DNA of 64,000 bases from Eopsaltria australis (lineage: Eukaryota; Chordata; Aves; Passeriformes; Petroicidae): assembly GCA_034509425.1 (NCBI GenBank), contig JAVTVJ010000297.1, positions 620,001 through 684,000 on the forward strand. Reading direction: 5' to 3'. The stretch's first letter is position 1; the number at the start of each line of letters is the position of its first letter. The notes below the pieces were generated by a model that ran no database searches, had not been told where the DNA came from, and was given only the letters and a program-made list of their open reading frames with translations. The position numbers and the translations under genes were made by a program. Positions 36,086 through 47,190 of this stretch are shown piece by piece.

Positions 36086-37184
36086 ATTTTATTTCAAGTT
36101 TTCATTTAGTCACTTAAACTCAGCTTAATTCTGTTATTTAATTCTCCATCTTTAATTCCAAGCAGAACTTTCAGTCATAGTCCTCAAATTTAAGCACAGC
36201 TCCACTCATCCCCCCCTTCCCCCAAATTATTGAGTTTCATTTTCTCTGCTGCTGTAATAACGTGGCACAACATTTTACAACAAATATTCCATTATTTTCT
36301 TGTTGTTGTTATTTCAAAATAAATTTCTAATCATGTTTTTCTGAGTGTTTTCACTCACAAGAGAAAGCTGCACCTCATGTGGGCACCTCACGTAATTCAC
36401 CCAATAATCTCAGCACTCAATTAAATTTTAAATGTTTCTCCATTAAACACTTATTTTACCACAGTAAATAATTTACAGGTTTTCATTTAAAATGTCTCAC
36501 ATCACGGAGTTTTCAATCTTCTTTTTTTTTTAATAAAGTCACCTCATCCTATTTCTTGAATTGGAAATAAATGGACTTTTGGTTAAAGATTTTTGGGTAC
36601 ATGCAGTGCTGTAACTCTGCTCATACATTTGCATTCACTATCTGAGTAATGTGGAAAAAGAAAAGAAAAATTAATTAGGAAGGGAGCCCACAGTTGTGGA
36701 ATCAATAGATAAAAATGAAGTACATTGACATTTCAACAAAACCCTCCATCAATTTCTATCCTGAGTTCCTATCCCAAATTGGTACTGACCAGGATCATTC
36801 CAATCACAGAATTTCTGATGTACTCCTATAATTATCCAGACCCATCTCCTCCACTGCTGAATCTTTCTCTTCTTGACCTTACCCAAAAATGAACTTTCTG
36901 TTGACTTTGAGCAAGGGAAACTTTCAAAAACCTAAATATCATTAAAAAGTCAGTGTTCCCTGGGAATCACCTTTTGTCAACAGACTGAAAGATGAGGTTT
37001 CCCCTCTGCAAGCAGGAATCTGCCAGGTGACTTTGGTGACAAACTGGGAATTGTTTAGAAAAATATTCAGGGGGTGGGAAAAATATTTTTATCTGCCCTT
37101 TTTATTTTTCATGGAGCGAGAAAATCAGAAGTTGTTTAAATTTTGCTTCGAGATTTAAAAATATATACAGAGTACTGATGATAT

Positions 37185-37385
37185 GAGAAAGGACTAATGG
37201 GGAAAATGAGAGAGTAGAGATTTAGATGGGAGATTGGGCAGGAATTGTTCCCTGGGAGGGTGGGCAGGCCCTGGCACAGGGTGCCCAGAGAAGCTGTGGC
37301 CGCCCCTGGATCCCTGGCAGTGCCCAAGGCCAGGCTGGACATTGGAGCTGGGAGCAGGCTGGAATAGTGGAAGTTGTCCCTGAAA
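37185..37385 (+). mobile_element. CR1 LINE 3'-end fragment, lacking its terminal tail
   Basis: Sense CR1 sequence includes GGGCAGGAATTGTTCCCTGG and CCCTGGCACAGGGTGCCCAG but stops at AAGTTGTCCCTG, without the usual TTCCAACCCAAACC end. Confidence 0.85.
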
Positions 37386-39885
37386 TGCAAATTTCCCCTC
37401 TTTCAGCTGATTCAGGATCACCAGTTTTTATTCCCTTATTCCTTTGCTTATTGCAGGACTTCAGGGCAAATAAAAACCTTTTCATTTTCCCTCATTGGAA
37501 CCAGAGCCTCGGACAATGCAGGAGTGCAGAAATTCCAGCACCATCCCTCTGTGAGCTTGGAATTGTTTGTGGCACACAGGGCAGGAGAAGCTCCTTAACA
37601 TCCTCAGGGTTTGCCCAACACCAAATTTCTGAATCAGGCTGAGAAAGGTCAACACCCAAAACTTGTTTGTGCTGCTGGTTAAGAGCCTAAAACGATTTTG
37701 CAGTTACAGAAATGGGCTGGAAAATGTTCCACAGGTGAGGATGGGCTGGGGATTCATTCCCTGTCTTTGTCCCATTAATTTCAGAACACCAGTTGTGTTT
37801 CCTGAGCACCATCCATGGCCACAACGTGCTCATCCCTCCATGATTGTCTCCTCATCCCCTTTCTTGTTACAGCCTTTGCTGGCCTGAGATTATCCCAAAC
37901 TCTTTGGAGCTGGGATAAAACATTTGGACAAAACCCAGTGTGGTGGGACCTGCTCTGGATTGGAGCATTGCAAACAATCTCCACAGCAATCCGAATGAAA
38001 CACATGGAAAATTATGATAAGAGAGCCTTTAAAGCCTTTTAACGGGATGTGATTATGGATATTCTGTTGTCTTGCAGAAAATACCACGAGGAACTTCATG
38101 GGTATTGGAGCAACTGAGAGGAAAGTGGCTTATTTCTAATTAGCTTGTGTTAATTGAGAGCTTTTCATCAGTTAGTCCTAAATGAAGGGGGAATCTTTAT
38201 GTCACCATTCAGAGCTGCTGTCCTTAGGCTTTATCCTATGGAATAACTGCAGATGTTTAGGAATTATCCTTTTGAAACACTTCATTTGCATTCTGACTTC
38301 AAAATTAAACAATGATCCTTAGAGATGAAGCAGAGGAATTGATTAGGGATTGAAATGTCACCGCAGTCCCCTCTCTGTCAGCAGCAGGGTTTGAGGAGGG
38401 AATCGTGTCCCTGTCTGACCCACAACATTCCTGAGCAGAACTTTGGGATTTCAGGCACAGCTCTTCTCTTACACTTTCCACACTTCCTAAACATTTTGCA
38501 CTAATCCAGATGGAAGGTCACAAACGCATCAGAAACATTACTGAAAAAACTTCATTTGTTTATTTTCCCCTTCAGATCCCCTTGCTGTTGGCCAAAGAAT
38601 CGCTTTGGGGATGAACAGATTTTGTGACTTGATCAAAACCTCTTGTGTTTGCTCTTTAAAACCAGCAGCAGGCCTTGGCTCTGAAAATTCCAACATTGAT
38701 TTCCACTTGGTTCCATGGACATCACCATTCCCATTCCCCCCTCTTGCAGTGAAGGCTGTGGCTGGGATATTTTTTCAAGATACGTTTTCTGCTCTGCTCC
38801 CTGCTTTGTCCAACTGTGGGAGGGGGGAATTCTGCACAGGAAACTCATTTTATTCTCCTTTGAAATGCCTTAAAAATGACCTTGGAAGGCAGAAAATGCA
38901 AACTGAGGGGTAGAAAAGGGGCAGGCTGAGGAAGGAGTTTGTGACAGATGTTGCTTGTGCAAAGGCTGAAATAAACTGAGCTTTGAGGTTGCTCAGAAGG
39001 TGGAGCTGATGAGCAAACACAGCTAATAAGTAAAGTCAATAAGTATTTGGCTCTATGGGATTAAACAAACCTTTCAGGATAATCCCAGGCGAGGTTTTAA
39101 TTGTTTCTGTGGGGGGTTTAATGTGAGAGGGAAGCAGGAGAGAGACGCTGGTTCTAAACAGAGCTCCTGCTCCTCACCACTGTGTCCTCACCCCTCCCAG
39201 GATCTCCAGTGGGTCTGGAAGCTCCAGCCCAGCCCATTCCATGTTTTTTTCAGCCATTCCTCTCCATTCCTGTGTGTCCTGGCTGGAGCTCCTGCCCAGG
39301 CTGCTCCCAGCTCCACGGGGCAGGCAGAGATGTTGGTGTCCCTCTGGTTTGTGCAGTGCCAGGGGCACATCAATCCAGCCGATGGAACCCTGGTGTCCCT
39401 GGTCCTGACAATTCACCTCTTGGCCAGGAACCTCCCTGTTCTGCACGGGAGGAGGCTGTGGATGGGTTAAGGCAGCAAATTTGTCCCAGTGCATTAAAAG
39501 TGAGAATAAACTGCTTGATTTTGGCATCTCTGAACTCCAGCTCTGCATTGCAGCACGTCCCATGACTGACATCCAGGCAGGGAGGTGGCTCCCGTGCTGG
39601 CAGTAAATCTGTCACCTCCACCCTCTCACAGAGGTCACCTGAGGAGCAGGACACTGAGCTGAAGCCCAGGACAGCTCCTTCCTTCCTTCCATCATTCACC
39701 TTCTCCTTTCCCAGCAGTGCCAAGCTGCCTCTGTCAGATCCCGAGTGCCAAAAGTGCTTTTGGGAAGTTTTCCATCTCTCTACTTAATTAAAAACAACTT
39801 TCTGCAGCACTGGGGTGGCTCTGGATAAAAGCCAGCTGTGGTCTGTTGAGAGGTAAAGGGGAAAGTGGAGATGTTCCAAAGAGTT

Positions 39886-40140
39886 CATCATGGAATCATG
39901 GAAGGGCTTGGGATGGAAGGGACCTTAAAGATGATCTCATTCCAACACTTTCCACTGTCCCAGGCTGCTCCCAGCCCCAATGTCCAACCTTGGGCACTGC
40001 CAGGGATCCAGGGGCAGCCACAGCAAATCTGGGAATTCCATCCCACCCTCCCAGGGATCAATTCCTTCCTTATATCCAACCCAAATCCATCCTTTTTTGA
40101 TTTAAAACTATCCCCCGTGTCCTGTCACTAAAATATTTGA
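39886..40140 (-). mobile_element. CR1 LINE 3'-end fragment
   Basis: Inverted CR1: TCATGGAATCATGGAAGGGC, GGATCCAGGGGCAGCCACAG, then TCCCCCGTGTCCTGTCAC. Confidence 0.87.
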
Positions 40141-41511
40141 TCTTTTCTCTGCTCCATCCTCTTCCTCCTGAGATGGTGAAGTGAACAATTAAATAAAACC
40201 TCTCAGGGGGTGTTAAATTAAAAGCAAACCCAAGAACTGTCAGCTTTTAGCAGAGGATGGGGCAGGGAAGATCCTGCTTGGTCTGGAGACTCTGGGAATG
40301 AACAGAGATGTTCCCAGGAGCCACAGGGCACATTCTTGATGCTCTCAGCCCCCTGTGACCACCTGAGATGTGCTAAATATGAAATATGACGATTTCTTGG
40401 GTGCTAAAAATCCCCTGGATTCTTTGCTGGGATGGTCCCTGTGCTCCCTGAGGAATTGCAGGGACACCACGGGGAGAGGAGGGGTCCCTGCTGCACAAAC
40501 TGCCCCATCCCAGGAGCTTTTCCCCTCACCCAGAGCCCAGGAAATGAGGGAAACAGAGGATTTTGCTGGGTTGGGTTGAGTGTTTTGCAGGTTTTTTTTT
40601 TAATTTTCTTGTTGCTTACACATGAAATAATGGTAATAATCCCTAAAAGCTGTTATTCCCCATGCTGGGAAAACACTCTTTAACCACCTGCTGTAAGGAG
40701 CATGTTTCAAATCCTGTAAGAACAGAACCCTCACTGCTCAGGAGGTTTCACCAATCAGCTGCTGATTTTTCAATTCTAACACCTCAGCTCTTTATTTATT
40801 TACTTATTTATTTCTTCTAATGCCCTGTGCACTTTATTTAAAGCTAAGATTTATTTCATGTTTGTTCAGACAACCAGAAAAGAATGATCAACTCCAAATT
40901 TAATGGTTTTTTGTTCATTATCCTGCACATAATGGGAAAAAAACATAATGAAGAGACAAGAATTAAACTTTTTTGGGGGGGGAAATAACTTCTCAGCAGA
41001 GGCTTGACACCTGCTTCACTCCAGCAGCAGTGCTGTGATTGATGTGAATAAGTTATAAATGGCATGAATATTTGGATTTTTATACAGCACAGGCATATTT
41101 CAAGCAAAAGGAGTGATTCAGCTCCATCACTGCCTGCTGCTGCCACGTGGGTTTGGGTGGAGCAGGGCCTGGGGCTGTGGTTTGTGCTGACAGGGAGTGA
41201 GCAAAGTGCTGAGCTCTTCTCCAGCTCACGACCTTGCTGCAGGTGGCCACATCCTCGATCCTTTGGTCTTCCATAAAACACAAGGAAAAGCTGTGGAAGC
41301 ACTCACTGGCTCCTTCCAGGGTAGGAGATCAGCACTGAATTCACAAAGATGGCTTTGGGAAGAAGATTCTGGGTTTGTTTTGTTCCCTCCCTGAAGGGTT
41401 CTTTATTCCTCTCCCACGATGTTCAGGAAATAGGGAGTTGTTATTATTCAAATTATCACCATTCCAATCTAACAAAGGACATTTGGATATTCTGCTGGGG
41501 TAAATCTCAGC

Positions 41512-41990
41512 TCACAGAATCGTTGAGGGTGGGAAAGACCTCTGGGATCATGGAGAACCAAGCTGTGCCTGATCCTCACCTTGTCCCCAGCCCAGAGCCC
41601 TGAGTGCCACATCCAGGAATTCCTGGGACACCTCCAGGAATGGGAATTCCATTGCAGCCCATTCCAATGTTTAACAACCTTTTCCATGAGGAAATTCCTG
41701 CTGGTGTCCACCCTGAGCCTCCCCTGGCCCAGCCTGAGGCCGTTCCCTCTCCTCCTGTCCCTGTTCCCTGGGAGCAGAGCCCGACCCCCCCTGAGCCCCC
41801 TCCTGTCAGGGACTGTGCAGAGCCACAAGGTCCCCCCTGAGCCTCCTTTGCTCCAGGCTCAGCCCCTTCCCAGCTCCCTCAGGAATTCTCCAGCCCCTTC
41901 CCAGCTCCCTCAGGAATTCTCCAGCCCCTTCCCAGCTCCGTTCCCTTCCCTGGACTCCTCCATCCCCTCAAAGTCTCTCCTGCCTTGAGG
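41512..41990 (-). mobile_element. CR1 LINE fragment of a second subfamily
   Basis: Inverted CR1 with a different internal block from the others (CAGAATCGTTGAGGGTGGGA, then TTTAACAACCTTTTCCATGA and TTCCTGCTGGTGTCCACCCT), indicating another subfamily. A 31-bp triplication (CCAGCTCCCTCAGGAATTCT) occurs at 41868-41945. Confidence 0.8.
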
Positions 41991-43129
41991 GGTTCAAAAC
42001 TGACCCCTGATTTGAGGATCTCCCTTGTGAAATGCCCCTTTATGACAGAAGCAATGTCTCCATTTCAATGGTGAAATGAAATTCTCCATCTCTCCAGGAC
42101 ATCTCAGCTCTGAGCCCAACAGGTCCCACCCAGCTCGGAGGGGTCGGGGTGGCCTCACCAGCAGCATTTTCTTTATTTTTATTTTATTTACTTTAACTTT
42201 GTATTTTGTCCACACTGTGTCTCATCATCCCCCCAGGCCCTCATGGGCTCATTCTGATTCTCAGCCCTTACTCAATTTTATGAGAAGGAGAATTTGTGGA
42301 AGAAGGTCAGAGAAGATGAACAAGGGACGAGGTGTTTAATGACTACACAACAGTGGGCAAAAAGAGGAGAATGCTCAGTGCTCACACTGATCTCATTACC
42401 CTGCATTAGCAACATTCACAATTTAAAACTTCATAAACTCCCAGCCTCTTTGGGCCAGGATAGATGCTGCTGCTGCTTTTATTAGCTCCATAATGGGCAG
42501 CAGCTTTATGCAAGGTGATTATCCTGCACAAGCAAACACCCAATCACCCTGGGAATGCTCTCATGGGCACTGAAAGGGACAAAATCAGACCAAGCACAGC
42601 CTTGAGAAAACAAGGTTTCACCTTCAGCTCGGAGTTGCTGTGGGATAGAGGTCACTCAGTCTTGGAACAGATGGAAAAGAGGTGGAAGGCTCCAAATATC
42701 AAAGCTCAGCCATCCCAGAATCCCAGAATCCCTTACAGATCCCCCAGTCCCACCCCTCCCTGGACAGGAACACCTTCCATGGACCAGCCAGGAGCTGGGA
42801 GCCAGGTTATCCCTCATGGAACTGCTCTTTTCCCCTTTGTCCCTTCACGTTTCACAGTTTATTAAACCATGATTGTTGCCTCAAGGAGCAGCGTGGGTTA
42901 TTATTTAATCCAGGAATATTCTCAGCACTTTTTTCTCCTATTACACAGCATTTATTTCTTATTGCCTCTCTCCTCTCCCCCAAGCCAAAGCTCAGGTGTT
43001 GGATGCTCCAAACATCTCCTCCCACTCTCCAGGTGCTGCTGGGCTGGGCCAGGTGTCCCTGGAGTCAGGGCTGGGACACATCTTCTGCCTCTGGCCTGCA
43101 TCCCCTTCCCTCTTTCCCCTCCTAGCCCG

Positions 43130-43735
43130 AAGATTTTGGGGGTTTTTTGCCTCAGCAAAAAGAATTTGGGGGTTTTTTTTCCCCCATCCATAAGAATTCA
43201 GGGATTTTTTTTTTGCCCTGGCAAAAAAAAAAAAAAAAAATTGTTCTTTTTTTCCCCACCAATAAGAATTCAGGGGTTTTTTTGCTCCAGCAAAAAGAAT
43301 TTGGGTTTTTGGTTTTTTGGGGTTTTTTTTTTGTTTGTTTGTTTGTTTGTTTTTGTTCCCTCTGTAAGAATTTAGGAGGTTTTTTTGCCCTGGCAAAAAG
43401 AATCTGGGTTTTTTTTTTTCCCATAAATAAGAATTTGGGTGGTTTTTTTTTTGCCTCAGCAAAAAGAATTTGGGTTTTTTTTTTCCCCATCAATAAGAAT
43501 GTAGGGGATTTTTGCCCTGGCAAAAAAATTTGGGGTTTTTTTCCCCCATCAATAAGAATTTAGGGTTTTTCTTTGCCCCAGCAAAAATAATTTGTTGTTT
43601 TTTTTGGTTTTGTTTTTTTTTTTTTTTGCCCCATCTATAAGAATTTGGGATTTTTTGCCCTGGTAAAAATAATTTGGTTCTTTCCCCACCCCCCCCCCGT
43701 CAATAAGAATTTGGGGGTTTTTTTCTCCTATCCCA
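43130..43735 (+). repeat. Alternating A/B tandem array (~65-bp monomers, ~130-bp dimers)
   Basis: Eight monomers pair a core (CAGCAAAAAGAATTTGGG or CTGGCAAAAAGAATCTGGG) with CCCATCAATAAGAATTTAGG and T-rich linkers. Cores of the CAGCAAAAA type and the CTGGCAAAA type (the last reads CTGGTAAAA) strictly alternate along the array. Confidence 0.88.
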
Positions 43736-44446
43736 GGTAGAGCAGGTGGAAGGGATGAGCACTGAAGGGGGGCACTGTGCTCAGCTCCAGCTGTGGGGTG
43801 GGTTTGGGTTCCTTGGAGCCTCCCCCAGCAGCAGAAGGACACAGGAGGATCCCAGTCCCAAAGGGAGGCAGAGCTGGAGGTGCCACCCTCAGGCCAAAGC
43901 CCCTGGTCACCCTCACTGGGGACACAGGGAAGGACAAAGAGCAGGGTTTGATCCTCACAGGGCAAAGCTTCAGCAGGAAAACCCATGCCCTTGCTGGCAG
44001 AGTTTGGGACAAGGCTCTGGAGTGGGCTGGGCACAGAGGGGATGATTTGTGAGGGCTGGAAAATCAGCCTGGGTTGGGGGAGAACTAAGGAGGGGCAGCA
44101 GTGATTAAAAAATGATCAAATCATTCAGTTTGTGGAAGAAAAAGGGGTGGCAGATGCTCTGATGTCACCTGCCCTGCATGCACTGAGCAGATCAGACAGG
44201 AGAGGGTCTGCAGGGAGTGTGGAGCTCAATTTCCAAGGATTATTCCGCTCACTAAAGATAATTCACTTCCCCACCCACCACTTCATTTAATTTCCATGCC
44301 TGTCACGGCTGGGGTGCAGCATCCTGCTGCCAGAGGCTGCAGAAACACCAGGTAAAGGTCAGGTGAGCGCAAAATAAAATTATACAGAGCACTGACGGCT
44401 TTATGACAGGTTTGATCACCTTGTTGAAGAAAAAAAAAACAACTTT

Positions 44447-44525
44447 TGATGGGATTGGAGCACTCTGGGACAGTGGAATTGGGATGAGCTTTAAGGTCCT
44501 TCCCAGCCCATTCCCGGTTGGAATT
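44447..44525 (+). mobile_element. Short CR1 3' remnant
   Basis: GATGGGATTGGAGCACTCTG, then GAGCTTTAAGGTCCTTCCCA fits a sense CR1 terminus. Confidence 0.6.
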
Positions 44526-44664
44526 CCCTGGGAATTCCCTGCTGGCTCGCTCACAGCCCCGTTTTTGAGGATTTGTGGAGGGATCGGTAGCAGGAGCCGC
44601 TCCCGGTGCCACTAGATGGCACCGCCAGCCCACGGTTCGCCCATCCCGGCTTTGCCCTGGGGTG

Positions 44665-45135
44665 ACTCCGGGATCATTCCGGATCCAGCTTTCCAGATGA
44701 GTCCCGGGATCATTCCGGATCCAGCTTTCCAGGGGAATTCCGGGATAATTCCGGATCCAGCTTTCCAGGGGAATTCCGGGATAATTCCGGATCCAGCTTT
44801 CCAGGGGAATCCCGGGATAATCTCGGATCCAGCTTTCCAGGAGAGTCCCGGGATAATTCCCGAGCCAGCTTTCCAGGGGAGTCCCGGAATCATTCCGGAT
44901 CCAGCTTTCCAGGGGAGTCCCGGGATAATCCCCGATCCAGCTTTCCAGGAGAGTCCCGGAATCATTCCCTATCCAATTTTCCAGGAGAGTCCCGGGAAAA
45001 TTCCCGATCCAATTTTCCAGGAGAGTCCCGGGATAAAATCCCGGATCCAGCTTTCCAGGAGAGTCCCGGGATAAAATCCCGGATCCAGCTTTCCAGGAGA
45101 GTCCCAGGATCATTCCCGATCCATCTTTCCAGGTG
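44665..45135 (+). repeat. 36-bp minisatellite, 13 copies, 1.6 kb upstream of FOXI2
   Basis: Thirteen units contain GGATCCAGCTTTCCAGGGGA then GTCCCGGGATAATTCC. Because 36 is a multiple of 3, open frames of 152 (+) and 311 (-) codons run through it, but they are periodic 12-residue repeats without any recognised domain. The last unit ends TTTCCAGGTGAGCC, which resembles a splice donor. Confidence 0.95.
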
Positions 45136-45780
45136 AGCCGCGTTATTTGCCGGGTGCAGCCGGGAGCGGGAGCATCTCCCGGGATGGAAAAGCCGCTGGA
45201 AAAGCTCCTGTGGAGCACCCGCGGGGTTTAAGACATCCATGAGAGCCGCAAGAGCCACTTGGTGGTGACACCCGACACATCCCTCGCCTGGTGAATCCAG
45301 GTGAAATGCAAAAATAAAGGGAAAAAATCTGTAAAAGCTCCGCATTCCATAGCGGGAAGTTATTTATTTTCCCTGGGGGTTAGCGGATCATCAAGGCGTT
45401 AAATCGTGTTTGGGTGTTTCCCATGTTTTGCTGCTTCCCGGTTCCTGTAAAGCAAAAACAAGCCAGCTTTAACAAATAAATGGATTTTTGTGTGCTCGGG
45501 TGTCAGCTCAGCCGAGATGGGGACAATTTAATGAGCTCTCTGCAGGCTCGGAAATGGGGATGTTTAGAAAAGACACGAATTAAATTCCCGTGTTTGCCTG
45601 GGAGATGTCTCCAGCTTCCACAAAAGTTCAGCCGAACCCACGCCAAGTTTGTCACGAGGCAATGGCTGAAATAAATAATATCACGGACCAGGGATGCCAT
45701 GGAAAATAAACCTGCAGCAGCCACAGCAGCCCTGCCTGGGATACCTGGGGGTCAATTTGCTGCTGGATGTCTCCAGGTAA

Positions 45781-45840
45781 TCCCTGAGAGCAGGGAAATT
45801 AAATCATATTATTGAATTGATATAATTAAATGATAATATT
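45781..45840 (+). repeat. ~60-bp direct repeat, left copy (flanks FOXI2)
   Basis: CCCTGAGAGCAGGGAAATTA followed by AATTGATATAATTAA is repeated in the same orientation at 50851-50910, on the other side of FOXI2. Neither copy lies in CR1. Confidence 0.8.
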
Positions 45841-46157
45841 CAGAGTCAAATCCTTTCCTGAACTTGTTTCACTGAAATGGAAGGAAAATCTCCCCTCACA
45901 CTTTTGAGATTTAAGGCAAATACTCTAAAATTATGCCTGAAGAAACTGATATTCAGATAAACCTTGTGATAAAAATTGGTTATTTCTAATTTTGCATGTG
46001 CAGAAGATGTCTACCCATCTTTATCCCTTTTCCTGACTGCCTGGTAATTCCTCACTACAGGACGAGGCTCCTGGGGCTGTGAGATTTTGCTGCCTGTTTG
46101 GAAGGACACAGAAGGAAGGATCAGCCAGGGCTGGTTTTCCCAAATTCATGGAATTAA

Positions 46158-46565
46158 AGGATCACAGAGTGATTTGGGTTGGGAGGGAATTTAACAAACA
46201 TCTCATCCCACCTCTGCCATAGGCAGGGACACCTCCCACTGTCCCAGGCTGCTCCCAGCCCCAATGTCCAACCTGGCCTTGGGCACTGCCAGGGATCCAG
46301 GGGCAGCCACAGCAAATCTGGGCACCCTGTGCCAGGGCCTGCCCACCCTCTGAGTAAAGAATTTTTTCCTAATATCTCATCCAAGCCTCCTCTCTGTCAT
46401 TTTAAAGCCATCCCTCCTTGTCCTGTCACTTGCAGATAGTTTCTCTCGAGTTTTCCTGCGGCTCCTTCAGGTGCTGTGAGGCCACAGTGAGGTCACCCCA
46501 AATCTCCTCCTCTCCAGGTGAGCAATCCCAGTTCTTCCAGCCTTCCCCCACTCTGCTCATCCTCT
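46158..46565 (-). mobile_element. CR1 LINE 3'-end fragment abutting the FOXI2 promoter
   Basis: Inverted CR1 from GATTTGGGTTGGGAGGGAAT through GGATCCAGGGGCAGCCACAG to the clustered CTCCTTCAGGTGCTGTGAGG block. It ends about 215 bp upstream of the FOXI2 start codon, where the CpG island begins. Confidence 0.87.
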
Positions 46566-46743
46566 AGGTTCTCTCCAACAGCTCCGCGTCCTTGTTGTGC
46601 TCAGCTCCCCCCCGCAGGCTGTCACTCCCAAATTCCCCCCGCTCATCCCGGACCCCGTCCCCCATTGCTCCGCACCTGCGGGGCGGTGCCGGGCGGGGCG
46701 GGACCCTCGGGAGCGGAGGGAGGGCTCCCTCTGGGGTCCCTGG

Positions 46744-46750
46744 TATTTAA
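46744..46750 (+). promoter_or_regulatory. TATA-like element TATTTAA upstream of FOXI2
   Basis: TATTTAA is the only AT-rich heptamer in this part of the island. It lies 35 bp upstream of the ATG. If it set the start site at the usual ~30 bp, the 5' leader would be only a few bases, so either it is not the main TATA box or the leader is unusually short. Confidence 0.3.
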
Positions 46751-46778
46751 CCGGGCGTGCTCGGAGCTGCCCCGCACC

Positions 46779-47190
46779 ATGCACCCCTTCGGGCCGCCCC
46801 CGCCGGGCCGGGAGCCGCGGGATGCCGCGGGATGCTCCGCTCCCTTCCCGGCCCCGCAGCCTCCCGCATCCAACCCGTACCTGTGGCTGGGCTCGGGCGC
46901 TCCGTGCGCGCCCTCGGGGGCCGTGCTGGGCGCGGGGGCGGAGCGGGGGTGGCCGGCGCTGTCGCTGTCACTGTCGCCGTCCCGGCCGCCCTACTCATAC
47001 TCGGCGCTGATCGCCCTGGCCCTGCACAGCGCGCCCGGGCGCCGCCGCACGCTCAGCCAGATCTACCAGTTCGTGGCCGACAACTTCCCCTTCTACCGGC
47101 GCGGCAGGGCGGGCTGGCAGAACTCCATCCGCCACAACCTGTCCCTCAACGAGTGCTTCAGGAAGGTGCCGCGGGCCGAGGACGATCCGG
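46779..47190 (+). CDS. FOXI2: FOXI2 coding exon 1
   Basis: The start at 46779 sits in CCGCACCATGC, a fair Kozak context, and is the only in-frame Met before the forkhead domain apart from one at 46518 inside a CR1 fragment. The exon codes residues 1-137 plus one base of Gly138 and ends at CCGG|GTAAGG. It holds the proline/glycine-rich N-terminus and helices 1-3 of the forkhead domain. Confidence 0.9.

Noticed and set aside
44283..45218. 311-codon minus-strand and 152-codon plus-strand open frames
   Set aside because: They are 12-residue periodic translations of a 36-bp minisatellite, with no start context or domain.
46518..46778. In-frame upstream extension of the FOXI2 reading frame to an ATG at 46518
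   Set aside because: The extra 87 codons start inside an inverted CR1 fragment and run through the GC-box promoter region; the residues resemble no FOXI N-terminus.
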